Positions 23,401 to 37,458 of a stretch of DNA of 64,000 nt are shown here, in pieces. Where the stretch lies: NCBI GenBank assembly GCA_024305405.1, contig JAKNDB010000105.1:3285501-3349500 (forward strand), read 5' to 3'. How positions within the stretch are numbered: the stretch's first letter is position 1; each line of letters opens with the position of its first letter. The notes beneath the pieces were generated by a model. It was not told where the DNA came from. It was given only the letters and a program-made list of their open reading frames with translations, and did not search any database. This DNA is from Dirofilaria immitis. Taxonomy: Eukaryota > Nematoda > Chromadorea > Rhabditida > Onchocercidae. The position numbers were made by a program, and so were the translations under genes.

Positions 23401-26400
23401 CCATCACTAAAATACGGCGGCACACAGACACAGCTATAGACGCCGAAATCATTGTTGTACACGCAGTTACCGTGTATACCACATTCTCCATGTGAAGTGC
23501 AAACCTTGCCTACAATTAATTTAAAATCCATATAAAGTTTATTACAAGTTTCAATTCACTTTGCTTTTTATCAGTTTGCAGCTATTACCAGATATTTTTG
23601 GCCATTTTTTAAAATATGTTTGCTTTTGCACGATTCAATTTTAGAATCTTTTGAATAAGATAAAGATTGAAATTGACTTCTGTACAAAATTTGATTTTTC
23701 TCATAAATAATATGATTAAACAATAAAGGAAACAAACTGATGCCATCATCAATACTACCTGAAACATTTGGCTTTCGTCGGTCAGTGACGTCGGTGACGT
23801 GGATGGAACAACTGATTCCATTCCCATCATAACCGTTGCGACATATACACTGCTCCTAAAAACAGTGAAAAAAATGAAATTCAAATTGAGAAATGAAAGA
23901 GAAAAATTTTCATTATTCTCCATATTTTGATAGTTATTGTATAGCACGAGGGACCGATGCAAAGTTATTCAGTTGATAATCTGTAATTTGATAGTATGCT
24001 TTTGATGACTACATGGTAATTAAGAAATATTCTTGTGAACTACTGCCATAAATATATGTAGTTTGGTAAGAAATTTTTTCATCTTTAGATAAGTTGAGAA
24101 CAACTATATTTTGTTTCTCTCTTGTACTTGAATTTTTGATTAAGTTGGAAATTAAAAAATTAATGATAGTCGTACGAACTCACATGTCCTGATAATGAAT
24201 CACAGTAAGCATTTTCATCACATTTGTAACCTGCGCATATTTGTCTTGGCTGAGAATCTTCTATTATTATTTGCTTGATTTCCGTCTCTAAAATGTTTTA
24301 TATTTTTACGGTATTGTCTCGAGTCATATATAATACTGTAATTGCAGCGCAGAATGATATGATCATTTTCAGCAAGCTTTCAAAATATGAAAAACAAACC
24401 TGTCGGTGGCCCGCAATGATGCACGCCGTCACCAGTATACCAACCACGACATTTACAGTAGCCCGGCTTTCCGTCCTTTCCAAAAATACATTCTCCCCAC
24501 TGATGACACTCTTGATGGTCGAGGCAACCGCTTGCATTCATTGGCCGTTTCTCATCATCAGTTCCAACTTCTGAAAATTTTTGGAATATTGAAAACTAGC
24601 ACACAAATTTAAATTTAAAAGTCGTATAATCTGTTAAAGTAGAAAATCAAAAAAAAAAAAAAAAGAAAAATCAGGCAAAAGAAGATTAACGATGAAATAA
24701 GCGATGATTTGTTAAAAATATTTTGGTATTAAAATCAAATTGGGAAAATTATGAAATTCGAAAAATCTAAAGTATTTATCATATTAATTTGCTATTATTT
24801 AAAATATTGGGGTTTAGATAAAAAATGAAATGAATATGTATCGTTTAGTTATTGCCTTTAAATGTTTTTAATTAGACAAAAAGGAATTTAAAATGTTTAT
24901 ATTTTATAATGCACCACGCAAAACTAATATTATTCATTAAAATCACGTAAAAGTATATCAGAATTCTAAAACGATTAATTTTATGAAACAAATGATTCAT
25001 TATATTTTGAAATTGCAATCTCATTATAATTTCAATATTGTTGATAAAATTTGGAATCAAACACTTGGCCCTTGAACTCAATAAACATAATTACATTGCT
25101 TATTTAAAATTGAAGAAGATGATTTATATCATGTTTAATTTAACCTTTATATACATCTATTTCTTTGATCATCAATGTTATAATATAAGATCATGTGTAC
25201 TTGCGAATTCCTCAGCTCGAGATTTATTTATTTATGAAAGAAGTAGAAAAAATTTCAAATATTCTCAGTTTTTCTGGAATTTTCTGATTATCCTCAATTA
25301 CTTAAAATAATGGTGTTTAATAAATAATGGAAGAGCTATTATCTGAAGCTATCAAGTACCAAAAAGTTAAGAAGATCTTACTTCTACAAAGATATCCGTC
25401 TCCTTCATACCCAACACCACATTGACATTTAAATGTTCCTTCCAGATTGACACAGATGGCATTATGATCACATTTATATTCTCCTCGTTCACATTCATTC
25501 ACATCTATGACATAATGTTTTATCTTCATTGATATATTTGTTTCTTTGTTACTACCGCTATATTTTTGATATAGTTGGAACTTTTAAAAATCTATGCTTT
25601 TTATTACAGACTATTAAAGTCAAAAACTTACATAACATTTATGAATACATGAAAGTTGTATATGAAAGTCAGTGTATGTATACGGAAATCATCTATTTTA
25701 TAAAAAGAAAATATAATAATTTAATTTTAGACTGAAACTGACCAATACATTTCCAGCCAAGGTCTGCGTCGTTGTCATACTCCGCTTGATATCCTTTTAC
25801 ACATTCACAACGATAAGAACGTCCCACTGCGATACAAATCATATTTGGCGATTTACATAAATGTCGACCACTTTCACAAGCATTCTTAAATTGTATTTAA
25901 TTTTAATTATTAAAATTATCACGTAAGACGTGAATGTGTTGCGTCTTACGTGAAATATTACAATTTAAATTAAATCAAAAAAATTAGATGTAATATAAAA
26001 CGTGAATAGAAAATATTATAAAAAGCATAAATTACTTGTAGGCAATTGGTACATGATGGTCTTTGATTCTCTACATTTTCATTTTGTTGCTGGGATTGTT
26101 GATTACGGTAATGCTGCTGCTGTTGCTCTAATTGCTGGTTGGTATTAAATAATTGGTTGTCATAAGTATTGGACGGTCCTATTATCACATCATTGTCTTG
26201 ATTTGTTGCCACATTTGCGGATGCATAACGTACAATGTGCTCTTCAACATCGTAGACAACGTGAATCCGAGTGGCATGAATAACAACCACAGAATCTTTC
26301 GTGAACTGTAAAGAAAAATAAAAGATCTGAATTACATCAGTGAATTCACTACTTTATATCATAAGGTAAAAAAATGGTATTAAAATTTGTAAAATACAAT

Positions 26401-29400
26401 CAATATTACGATTCTATTAGTGAACTCGCATTGATTAAATACCGATTTTCTCTTAAACTACGATCTCTGAATAAGCAAAGTAATTTCTTTTTATCAATCC
26501 TTTTCAATGATCAAATCATTATGAATAAAAACCCAAAACCAAACTTGTTAATCATAGATGAATGTGCATATCATGATAGTGGTCATCCTAGATCTGGATA
26601 GTACAGTTCAGGATCTTAACTGCATATCAAGCTAATTCATTAAATATAATTTCATTATTATTTGATTCTCAGTTATAGTCCACACGAACTTCTTTTTACC
26701 TCTCTAAATGGACATTCTTTGTAGTGTATTTGTTGGTCAGTTGAAAGTTTCATTTGTGTTTCCATACCATTTTCTTTAACTATTATCATCTGCGATGAAT
26801 ATGATCGCAAAAATCCTGTAAATTTACTTGATAATACATTGTTTTCACACTTTAAAATCTCGAATTCTAGTGAATTTTCTTAAGTAAAATTATGTTTGAA
26901 AAATAAATGTAAAGGACTTCGTTACCAGGTCCTTCGCGTCTGTATTCCTCATCATGATCTGAATAAATTATCTCTGTATCTTCTGCCAATTTCAGTAACG
27001 TTCCTGATATGAACATCTGAATTCCAAATAAATTCTGTTTTTTTTTAGGTGAATTCAGTTATAATATAATATTTCTTATATTATATTCTTATTATAGATT
27101 CCTTTTAACATTTTTAATTCGAATATCAATAACATTTACATGTGCTTTGAAGTAATGGTAAATGTCACGACCAGAAAACTGCTGCTTGATTGTTACCATA
27201 TATCGATCTCCAATATGAACATTCACCGTGCGATTAAAAAGACCTCCTGCAGAAATTTAAGAATTAAAAGTCAAAAGATATCGTTTGCATAATCTGTGCA
27301 ATTTTGAATTGAAAGAAAAAAATATATTTGACTATTAAATCAAATATACTGACTTTTCAGAAAGCAAAAATTAAAATATTGGAAAATTATAAACCTGTAA
27401 GCATAAATCCGTTGTAAGATGTTGCCGACATCACCTGAAAATTTATTGATATCACTCACTATTTTAGCTTTTTTTAGTGTAATTTATATACTTTTTTACA
27501 CAGCTGTACTTTTAAAGAATATCAGCATGATATCAGTATGCATTTCATCACTTGTATATTAGCGAATTAGATTAGCGAATTTTGAATTCTGTTCTTTGTT
27601 CATCATTTTCTTTATATAAGTGCTTTTGCCGCATCTAAGAATTTTCCATTAAGGAATTATTAACAGAACATATCCAAGAAAATAAATTATTGAAAATTAA
27701 GTTTGAGCTAATGATTTTCCGGAAAATTTGACTATAGAAGCTTCAGAAGATATTCATCTTAAAGTATGGTACTATACTATAAAGTTAGCAGCGAAAACTT
27801 TTTCGTTGCCAATTTTTCAAGTCCTAAATTTATTTCATCTTTTTTATTCTTTTTAAATTTCAATAACTGTGATTAAATTTATTTAAATTTTCAATTATTG
27901 TTAAAGAAACCTTAGCAAACAACCACCCCATAGCACCACCAATCGCATTCAGCAACAGTAACGATCGACCAAGTTCTGGTGGTATTTGCGAAAGCGCTGT
28001 ATAACTTCGACCTTCTTCGACCATCACATAAGTATGTAACTCAGTTCGGTCCATTTCTTTCCCATTTACTACACCCTCAAAGCCACCATTGATTCTTTGT
28101 GGTTCTCCTAAAAGGTAGCAGTTTTACATCTCCATTGTTAATGTTGTATTGCTGAATTCTATAATAAATAATATAAAAGGTTTTTATTAATCTTTGAAAA
28201 AATTTTCTACCTTAAATCAATGGCCCTTGTTGTCCATAATGCTAATTCAGATATTTATCCTATAATTCGGGATTAATTCCTATTCTGTTCATGAAACTAT
28301 CTCAGAAACTGTCAATAAGAAATAAAATGAAATCTTACCGTTTTTTAAACATTCTTCACCGTTACCGTAGTAGCCCGACAAACATTCACAACAGTAACCC
28401 GGATCGTAGTCAATGCATTTAGCATGTGAGCTACATGGTTGCACCTGAATCTTCTAATAAAATTATTTACCTTCTCTTGTTATCATACTTTACTGTAATT
28501 AATTCTGTAGAAAATAAGCATTCATCGCTTATCTTTACTTAATTTCACCCATTTTGCTATCTCATTACTATCGATACTATCAGTAATGCTCGTCATTGTC
28601 AATATTAGACTTAAACTTTCGAATTTCAATATTTTATTGGAAATTTTCAAAAACTTTAAAGAAACAACATTGTAAGGCAAACTTTTTCACTCGCAGCAGC
28701 ACAGCTCAATGTAATGCCTTCAACGTCGTGAATTAATCCTGAATTTTTCAGATCAATCAAGACAACTAATTCTGATTTTGAAAAAGAACTATGTAAAATA
28801 TATTGCCGTATATAAACAATTTTAACAAAAATCTTTTATATTTCATAAAAAATGTAATGAAATAATTCTCCAACTTTATTAGTAGACAATCACCTCCTTC
28901 ATTTTCATCATCCGCCTTTGATTGTTTGCTTCTAATATTTTGTTCTTCTAATGCATCCTTCGCTGAATAGAAATCTTCGTTAAATTTGATTTAAAATTTG
29001 ACTTAAATTTTAATTTCAAATCAAAATTGGTTAATTTTTGTCAGCTTTTCTTTATTTTGGTAATTAAAAATATGAAGTTTGAAAATTAGAACTTACAGAT
29101 AGATTCCTCTTGTTTTACACTAATTTCCTCACGTTCACTTGGCACTATTATCTTGTTTACTTCATTAACATTCTCTTCTACTTTATTAGGCTGCGGTGGT
29201 TCTGGAATTTGACATTTATTTTTTGGTTGACGAAATGCAATTATTTATTTTATTTATAAATAGGATTTATGATCAAGTTGGTGACAAAGAAACAAAGCCC
29301 AGAGGATATGAATGGAAACCAAAACCATACTGAATGTGTTCTTTCAGAAATTATATTATTATTAACGACAATGATACCGATGTTCCTCAACAAACCTCCG

Positions 29401-31986
29401 ACTTAAAAAACACACTTGTCCAGGTTTTCGACTATCATTATTGCTCTGTTTTTGAATTGCTCTTCAAATGTATGGGGTGTTCATTTTTTTCTTCAAGTTT
29501 TTCTTCTCAGCTCATAAAGCTTCGAAAAAAATTTGTGAATATCAATTTTGCATCAAGAAAATATTCATTTTATCTATAATAATCTTATCTTCCATCATCA
29601 TATCATGCAGTCTCTTAAATTACTAATCAGTTTTCGACATTGTCCTAAACAAAAAGGGTGAAAAAACAGACGTGCGCAAACACAAAGCGAGCATCCACGA
29701 TTGTCGGTCAATACTTGACATTCCACTGGACACTGGTCATGATATGGATCTGTTGGACAATCTTCTGATAGTGGCTCTAGAAATTAAATTAAAAAAAAAT
29801 GCTGAAATTAAGGTTCATTAATTATTATCATGGTATGGTATTCATGATAATAATCATTTTCTCCACACTTATATCTAAAATATATGATGCAGCATTAAAT
29901 TCTATATCCATTAAATAGAAATTGGATTGAGATTCTTGTGCTTCTCATTGACACCAAAATATCGCTAGCTCCTCATTCAAATGGGTACTAAATTTCACTA
30001 TATTCTTCTTCACGTCGTATTGGTAGTAAGATTTTTGTGCTTAAGAAAAAAATGGAACGAACAGATGAACAGATGGGAAGTGAATACAACTTCTATTAAT
30101 AGACATCTTGTAAAAGCACTAACTGTGTTGTCGTTTACGATCATTGTCAGAATCATATTCTTGCTCATAATCGTTATAATTATAATCATCCTCAATCATT
30201 GTTCCACGTGGATCTTCAGGTGCAGCACCTGATATTCGGAAAATGTAAGTACCCTCGTTTTGATTATTTGATAAGCTGAAATCACTATAGTCACCGATTC
30301 ACTACAAATTTCTGTTTAGTACAATTTGCAAAATACATGGAAAATAAAAGAGAAAAATTTCGCTCTTTAAAATATAAAAATAAGTTAAAAAACTAACTAA
30401 TGATAAATGTACTAAATTGTCAAAATATTTCATTTTGAGGATAAGTAACTTAATTTTATGCTATCAATAGTTTGAAGGCTAATTTTTTTTTCATTATTTC
30501 AGTCCGGGAATTATTTCTGTGCCATTAGCTTAAGATTTTGAAATAAATTAAAGCGTACTTCACAAGTTCTTTAATACTAGCAGTTCCACTATTGATCATT
30601 GTTTCACGTCTCCCATCGGAAAAGTAGAGACCAGCTTGCGCATGCTGATTATTCCATTCAGTCCAGTTTATTCGGTTGTAAATGAGAAATACGTAAGAAC
30701 TCATTCCATCTGTTACTAAAATCATCTGAAAGAAATGAAGAGTAAGATTTGACGTGAAATATTGTTGCTGTAATGATTATTATTTCTACAAGTACTATCT
30801 ATTATTTAAATCTTTTTTATTTACTTAAATGTTCAGCTCATCAATTTTAATGAAAAGCAATTCATTTTAGCTTTAGCAATGTTTAAAATGATAATAACAA
30901 TGAAAAATTCTCGTCTCTAACATTTTTGTCACAACATTGGAAAAAGTTTTTTAAAATATTTTTAATGAAATAATTACCTGAAATTGATTTGAACCTTGTT
31001 CAGAATCTTCTCCCACCATATCACTCCATGTTATTACAATAGCATGTAAAGCTGTGAAATCAGATGATTCTCGATTCGGAAAATTTTTTCGAATTTTATC
31101 CGTCAAATCATATAATAAATTCGTATCACTTGAAGTTGCTCTGATTTGTAAAAAAAAAAAAGAAAAATTTATTTGATAAAACTAGAATTAAAAGAAACCA
31201 GATTTGTTTCTAGAATAATGCTTTCATCAGTAAGAAATAAAAATGAGTCAAATCATTTTTCCAATCGAATTAATATTATATTTTGCACTTTGAATTAGAG
31301 ATTGTTTCCTTCAAAAATCTTAATTTTGTTGAAAATATCTACCTATAAAAAATTTTTCCAGCACTGATTGGAGTAAAAATATTGCAATTGCATTGATCTT
31401 TTCCCGATCCAAATCGGTTGCTTCTGTAACATCAATAACCTTACCGAATGTTACAATACCTCGCGAATAGATGAATAATTCATTTTGGTTCTCTTCAAAA
31501 TATATTATTGGTATGTCCAATGTTACAGCGTAAGAATCATTTGATAATGATAGCACCTGAAATGTTAAGAAGTGCAAAGATCAGTGTAACTAAAGATAAT
31601 AATCTTGTTGAAAGACATAATTGAAAATATAAAATTGATGACGTTTATTGACAGCTTCATTGTACTGCCAGAATAAACAATGAGTAAATTGGCATGACTG
31701 CAAATTATTGTTGCAAGGAATGAGAAACTTATCAATAATAATTGCTTAAGAATACGGTAACCGATACTGTGGTCTGTATGCACTTGACTAACACATTTTC
31801 AGTACCATTACCATTCACTATAATAGTGACAGCAATACTCATAATAGTATAGGCTTGTCAAAACGCGATACCATGTTAAATTTTCCTTACCTGATCGCCC
31901 TGTTCAAAACCGAATCCATAGATTTCTGCTCCGAGGGAATGTGTCGCTAATAAAGTAATCCAGTATGGAAGGAGTAAAAACAGCAT
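17482..31986 (-). CDS. nid-1: Nidogen (entactin), basement-membrane glycoprotein
   Basis: Secreted linker between laminin and collagen IV networks. About 36 exons were traced, nearly all phase-consistent. The start at 31986 gives a signal peptide (MLFLLLPYWITLLATHSLGA). Order: NIDO domain (31891-31986, 31343-31556, 30978-31138, 30559-30725, 30124-30275); an acidic Tyr-rich linker (DDYNYNDYEQEYDSD) resembling sulfated-tyrosine segments of vertebrate nidogens; a Cys-rich piece (29672-29776) and a charged linker (29097-29201, 28894-28962); EGF1 (28683-28738, 28339-28444); G2 beta-barrel (27911-28107 through 26036-26305, with HTYVMVEEGRSYTALSQIPP and KQQFSG); a Gln-rich spacer; EGF modules from 25743-25884 down to 19710-19829, including a calcium-binding type starting DVNEC (25382-25504); YWTD propeller (19425-19528 to 17791-17906; FYWTDW, YYSDW); a last EGF at 17584-17482. 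Frame repairs of one base are needed at 22955-22960 and 17530-17532; the junction between 23398 and 23038 is also out of phase by one. Without the repair the last exon stops at 17517. Confidence 0.93.
19168..19243. repeat. Tandem duplication, 2 x 38 bp
   Basis: Two adjacent, apparently identical copies of a 38-base unit starting ATTCCTATAAATTACAACAT, in an intron of nidogen between the exons ending at 19000 and starting at 19268 on the plus-strand scale. Confidence 0.9.
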
Positions 31987-32913
31987 TACTTTTCGAAATA
32001 ATCGCAAGAATTTACTTAACACATAGCTATAAATTAAAATTCCTGTAAAACATAATCCGTTATTAAAATTTCATTCATTCTGAATAGTTTTTGAAAAAAA
32101 AAGATTTGCATCTTCGGATGTTGAAAATCTTTTCCTGCCCATCAAAGATAATGCTTTGGTATAACTAAATATCGATTTCTTAGGATTAATTGAGCGAAAT
32201 AACCGAAAATTTAATCAGAAAATTAAAAAAAAACGAAAATAATTTACGATCTTTTTAATTTGCATAGACTCAGTGATGTAAAATGTTCCCATGTCTATGA
32301 AAATTTGAAATTTGTGCAAAATATTAGATTGTCTGAAGTGTAGAAAGATTCGAAGGCCTTGCAAACTGAAGTAAAAAATTTGTCAGGAGATGAATTGATT
32401 AAAGATAACAAATCATTGAAATCGAATTTCAAAATTCTGAAATTGATGAGTGAATAAAAAGAAATATTCTTGGATTTTTTTTTCGGAACTTTGCAATGAT
32501 TTCGTCAAGCATAAGCAAACTGGGCAAATAAACAGACAAAGAATTGGACGTGGGTATCCTCTTCAATGGAATTATTGCTAAGTGCCAGTAGATTATGAAG
32601 ATGGGAAGTTCGACTTCATTGTATATTTGACCAAAGGCAGAAATAAATTATGCAATATCATATGCTGTTGAATTTTTGACACAAAAACCATTTTCATAAA
32701 ATTTTCCACTTGTTCGAATAATCAAAAATTAAATAAAGATATTGCTTGAGACGAAGCGGGAAATAGTCCGAATGACAAAATGATAAAGTTCTGATAAAAA
32801 TCGATAAAGCTATGGAAGGATAATAAGAATCCGAGACTATTTATTGCATTATTTTGAAATTATAAAAACTTTGAACTTATTAAACAAATATTTATCATCG
32901 CTTAAAATACTTT

Positions 32914-32952
32914 CCTCTCTCTCTCTCTCTCCCTCTATCTCTCTCTCTCCCT
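32914..32952. repeat. CT-rich microsatellite
   Basis: Interrupted (CT)n run of about 39 bases on the plus strand, upstream of nidogen. Confidence 0.95.
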
Positions 32953-35900
32953 TTCTATTCACTATTCTATCAATACCGTAACATTGTTAACATTTTTAAT
33001 ATTCAATCTTAATGCATAGAAAATCGTAGAAAAAGGATATTTATCCAAAAATATAATATGTATTTTTAAATTCAATGGAAATCGATCTATAATCAATAAT
33101 TAAAGACAACCTTTTACCACTGAGATATCAGAACAATGTTAAGAAAGGAATGTTAATTGTTTTATGATGCCTCGAAATGCGAGAGAATGAATATCTCTTC
33201 AAATATTTTGAATTATATACAAAAATTGAATTATCATCCATTGTTAATTTGTTATTTACTGTTATCTGATAGTCTCTATTATAGAAATATCAAATGCCTT
33301 CGGTATTTTTAGTACAAAAGAATATGAAGTTGAGAAACAAATATATAATATACTTTTAACTCAAGAAATCCAAAAATTTTTGCTATGCAGAAAGCAATCA
33401 AATAGTTACTGTCAAATTTAAATAAATTTTTCTATGAGATACTTTTTGCGATAGATTGATAAAAACAACAGTAGAAACTTTGTAACTTCTTAGATAAGAA
33501 TTTCATTAACTAACATCAATTGCACTTTATGTTGTAACAAATGCTGAGAAATTTTCTGTAAGCTTAAAATAATAGCACTTTGAAATCAGATTGTGAAAAA
33601 AACATTTTGATAACACCATTTTATCTACTTCTCGCATATTTTAAACTTTTTGAAATTTCGGAAATTCGTCTGATAATTTCTATCTATAAATTACAGAGCG
33701 ATTTAGAAGATCAAGGAATTATCAATAATTTATTCGAGTACAATATATCTCGAGCGTTGCAGAGCAAACTTTATTGGTAGCAGTTATAAAAATAGCTGAC
33801 CTATTCCTTGAAAGCAAACAAAAAGAAATAGTCCCGGGAAGTTGAAGTTTCCAAAGAATCGCGAAAAATGTTAGTGTGTGAATGTTCAAAGGTCGTATTG
33901 CTGAAGTTGATATAATTTTTATCATTACTGATTATAAATTGATAAGATTTCTTCAGAAAATTATAAGCAATCAAAAATTTTTTCCGCCCAAATGAAGTTT
34001 TTGGAATGCAATTTGAAATTTAAATATACATAGTATATTCATAAAATAGCAGCACATAGTTTAACTATTCCTTAAACTCTTTTCAGTATTAGTCGATCAG
34101 CCAAGGTCGACTGGTAAATATGAAGTGTTTCTAATCAGATTAACAATTATTGTTGGAATGATGAATCAAATATGTCGAAGGGTACTGTCAATGAAATAAC
34201 TGAACAAAAAAAGGAATGTGAATGATTTTTGATCATTAAATAGATATGATTTTCTATTGGAACTGTTAAGAAGATAAAAATAGATGAAATAAAATTGGAC
34301 AAATATTGATTAAGAATAATATTCATCTTCTGGAAATACGATCTAAAAAATTTGCAAGTCTATCTTATATATCTCATAGAGATCCAATTTATCATATATC
34401 AGCTGTATAATAAATATCCTCGCATATCAAATAACTACTTTAAATTCTAATATTTCGTTGATTTATGTATTACCATAATAATAAAAATGCGCATTATATT
34501 TGATTTGATTTGGACGCATAAATAAAATTAAAAAAAAATGCAAAAGGAATTAAACAGGGAAAGAAACGATGCGTTTACATTCAAGTGCTTTGTATGATTC
34601 AACTGATAATAATTATATCAAAAAATCAATGTTCGTTGATAATGACAGCGCAAGAAATATTATTTCAATATTATCTAACATTCTGCATACTGCTCTTTGA
34701 TCAGACACTTTTCGATATCATTTGTAAAAAAGAAACGAATAAAATAAAAAACTTAAAAGACTGGTGGATGAATAAATTCATAGTTCATAAGTTTTCCATA
34801 TTTTTATATTTTCTATATTGATGAATGACAAATAAAACTTCTTATTAGAAAGTGAGATCATGAAAACAGGAATTTAGATCCAGGACTTATAACGTTATGA
34901 AATTGAGAAATAGGATTCTGAAAAGAAATTCAAAATATAATTTCAAGTGAGCGTCTTGTGAATAAATTGTTTTGCGATTGCAAAAAGGAGAGGATGGATA
35001 AGCGAAGATCTTTCGAATATTAATTTTGAATTACATAAGATAATTTGAGTTCCATACCTCTCTAAGTTTCTGAAATAAATGTTGCAGCAGGGAAAATAAT
35101 AATAAGGAATTTCATTCCAGAAATCTCAAATGCTTAACTTCTTGTTATAACAAATATCCTGCATATAGATTCTTGCTTGGTATCTTCGAATTCCGTCGAT
35201 GAGCAAAGAAGAAAAGTATTCAATAACATTTATCATAAATTATCAAAATATATGAATCATTATCTAATTTATTGCTACAATTTTTGTCCTTTGATTGAAA
35301 TCTATCTGATAAATATAACTTATCCGTTTGACATAAAAAAAAAACCTATGAAAGTATAGAAAATCAATAATTCTTGTTTAGTTAAAAATGCCATCGAATT
35401 TTTTTACTCAAAAGATCGTTATATAATTAATTGAAATTATAACTTCTCGCAATTTCTCCATATATTTTCAAATAATTATGAGTAATAGCTGACGAAGAGA
35501 TCATATGGATATATGCAATGTATTTTTCTGATGAGCAAAAGGAAAAAAGTGATAGAAGGTATGTATTATTTACACAGATACATGCAAATTCTCGCTGCGA
35601 TCATTCTTGTACATATCTAAATATCCTTCTTTCACGTCATTTGTAAAAGAACTTTTAATCTCATTATTATCGGAATATTATGCCAAAAAAGATGTCATCG
35701 GAAAGAGGGAGGACTATTGTATCTGTCATAAATATTGTATATGACAATAGTCTAGAACCCATTATTATAGTATTGCATAATAATATATTGCACCCTATGG
35801 CCTTCTGCTTATCCTAATAGATTATTTTCTTTTGTTACATCTCATGAAATAAGTACTACGTAAATAGAAAGACTTATGTTTTTCATCAATTATAAAAAAT

Positions 35901-37354
35901 TCTAAAACTCTTTTGATTTAGCATACTGTATGAAGTATTCATAGAAATAAGAGAAAAAACAAAGAAGAAATTGATCGATGTATATATTTTCGCATGCTTC
36001 AAAACGCTTCATAAATTCAGTTTTCGAAACATTTCTTCCAACAATAACTGATTATAAAATTGTCGGAGATAGCACAATTGAAGTAATAAAAACTTTCCTT
36101 TCCTCCTTGAAAAAAATCAAATTTTTCGTCTTGCATAACTTTAAAGTAGTTGTTTGTTAGTTTAATGAATGAAGCCACTATATAAATAAAAATTCTGACT
36201 GTAACGATTATTAATACTAAAGCGCTGCTGTCACTTTTAGAGCTATTTAAATCATATTGTTTCTTCTTTATTTTCAATTATCTTTTATTCAAGTTATATT
36301 TTCATTTACCGAAATCAAGCATTTCAATACTTTTCAAACTAATCAATGGTTTTTACAAATTTGCATGAATGTAAAGATAATCTCAATCTACTAAATGTTG
36401 AAGATATATCGGATAAAAACTGATATTTGACTTCTTAGTTAACAATTAACTTGCAGATATTTAGAAGGGTATTTGTATTATTTATGGAAACTTCCAATAA
36501 AAAAATATCTGGCTGATTATATCATAATTAATTCCCGTTACATGATGCTTATTATTTCGCAGTGATATCAGGAAAAATTGGAACATTGTACAAATAAATA
36601 TCATTAATAGCTGCATGAAAAAATGAAGAGATATGGATGCAGACGAATTTACAAAACGAAAAAATATTTCAAGGTACGGAAGGAATAGAGGTGCGAGCTT
36701 CCAATAACAAATCTTAACAGAAGTCATTATCTTTGAATAATGATTGTATTTAAAGTTGAATAATAAGAAAGACATTTGCTACCAAATTAATCCTCATTCA
36801 GCTATCATTGGTATAATAATCTTCAATAAATACAGAAAATAAGTTATCAGCAAATGAATTTTTTAAATTTAGATTGTTTGTTAGCTAAGAAATCATATTT
36901 TAATCGGGAAAATACAGTAGTGTAACGGGCAATATAGAAGTAGTGACAGATGGTATATGGGATGCTGTGCGAAGATCTAGCATTTGTTCCTATTGATAGT
37001 GATAACACAGGTAGTGAGTGATAATGAGTGATTATAATAATAGCGTGAATCATCCCGATAACGACATTCATTATGGGCTATAAGCTACATTTACGATGAT
37101 AAATTCGGGACTTCTGCCGAACCAATTTCATTTTATACCAGCGCAATCGAGAAAATGAGTAAAGTTGATAGTGAGGAATGATGTATGCATGTCTGGGAAT
37201 GCTGTTGTCCACTGGATTTTACACTACCGCCACAATGTCTGTTATTTGGCTGCGGTTCAGAGGTCAATTACTACTTATATTGATGAATAAACCTTCATGC
37301 ATGTCCACTCTTACCCTGTCTTCGATTGTCTACCTATCATCCTACTTCTCTTAC

Positions 37355-37458
37355 CATCATTGCTACTATCGCTATCACTATGATTACCACCATTACTGCT
37401 ATATTGCTACTGCCACTACTACTACTATTACCACTACTGCTTCTGCTGCTATTACTAC
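37355..37458. repeat. Imperfect trinucleotide (ACT/TGC-like) repeat
   Basis: Imperfect CTA/ACT/ATT/GCT triplet array. It creates open frames on both strands (Thr/Ala-rich, Leu-rich, Ser-rich); none shows other evidence of coding. Confidence 0.8.
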
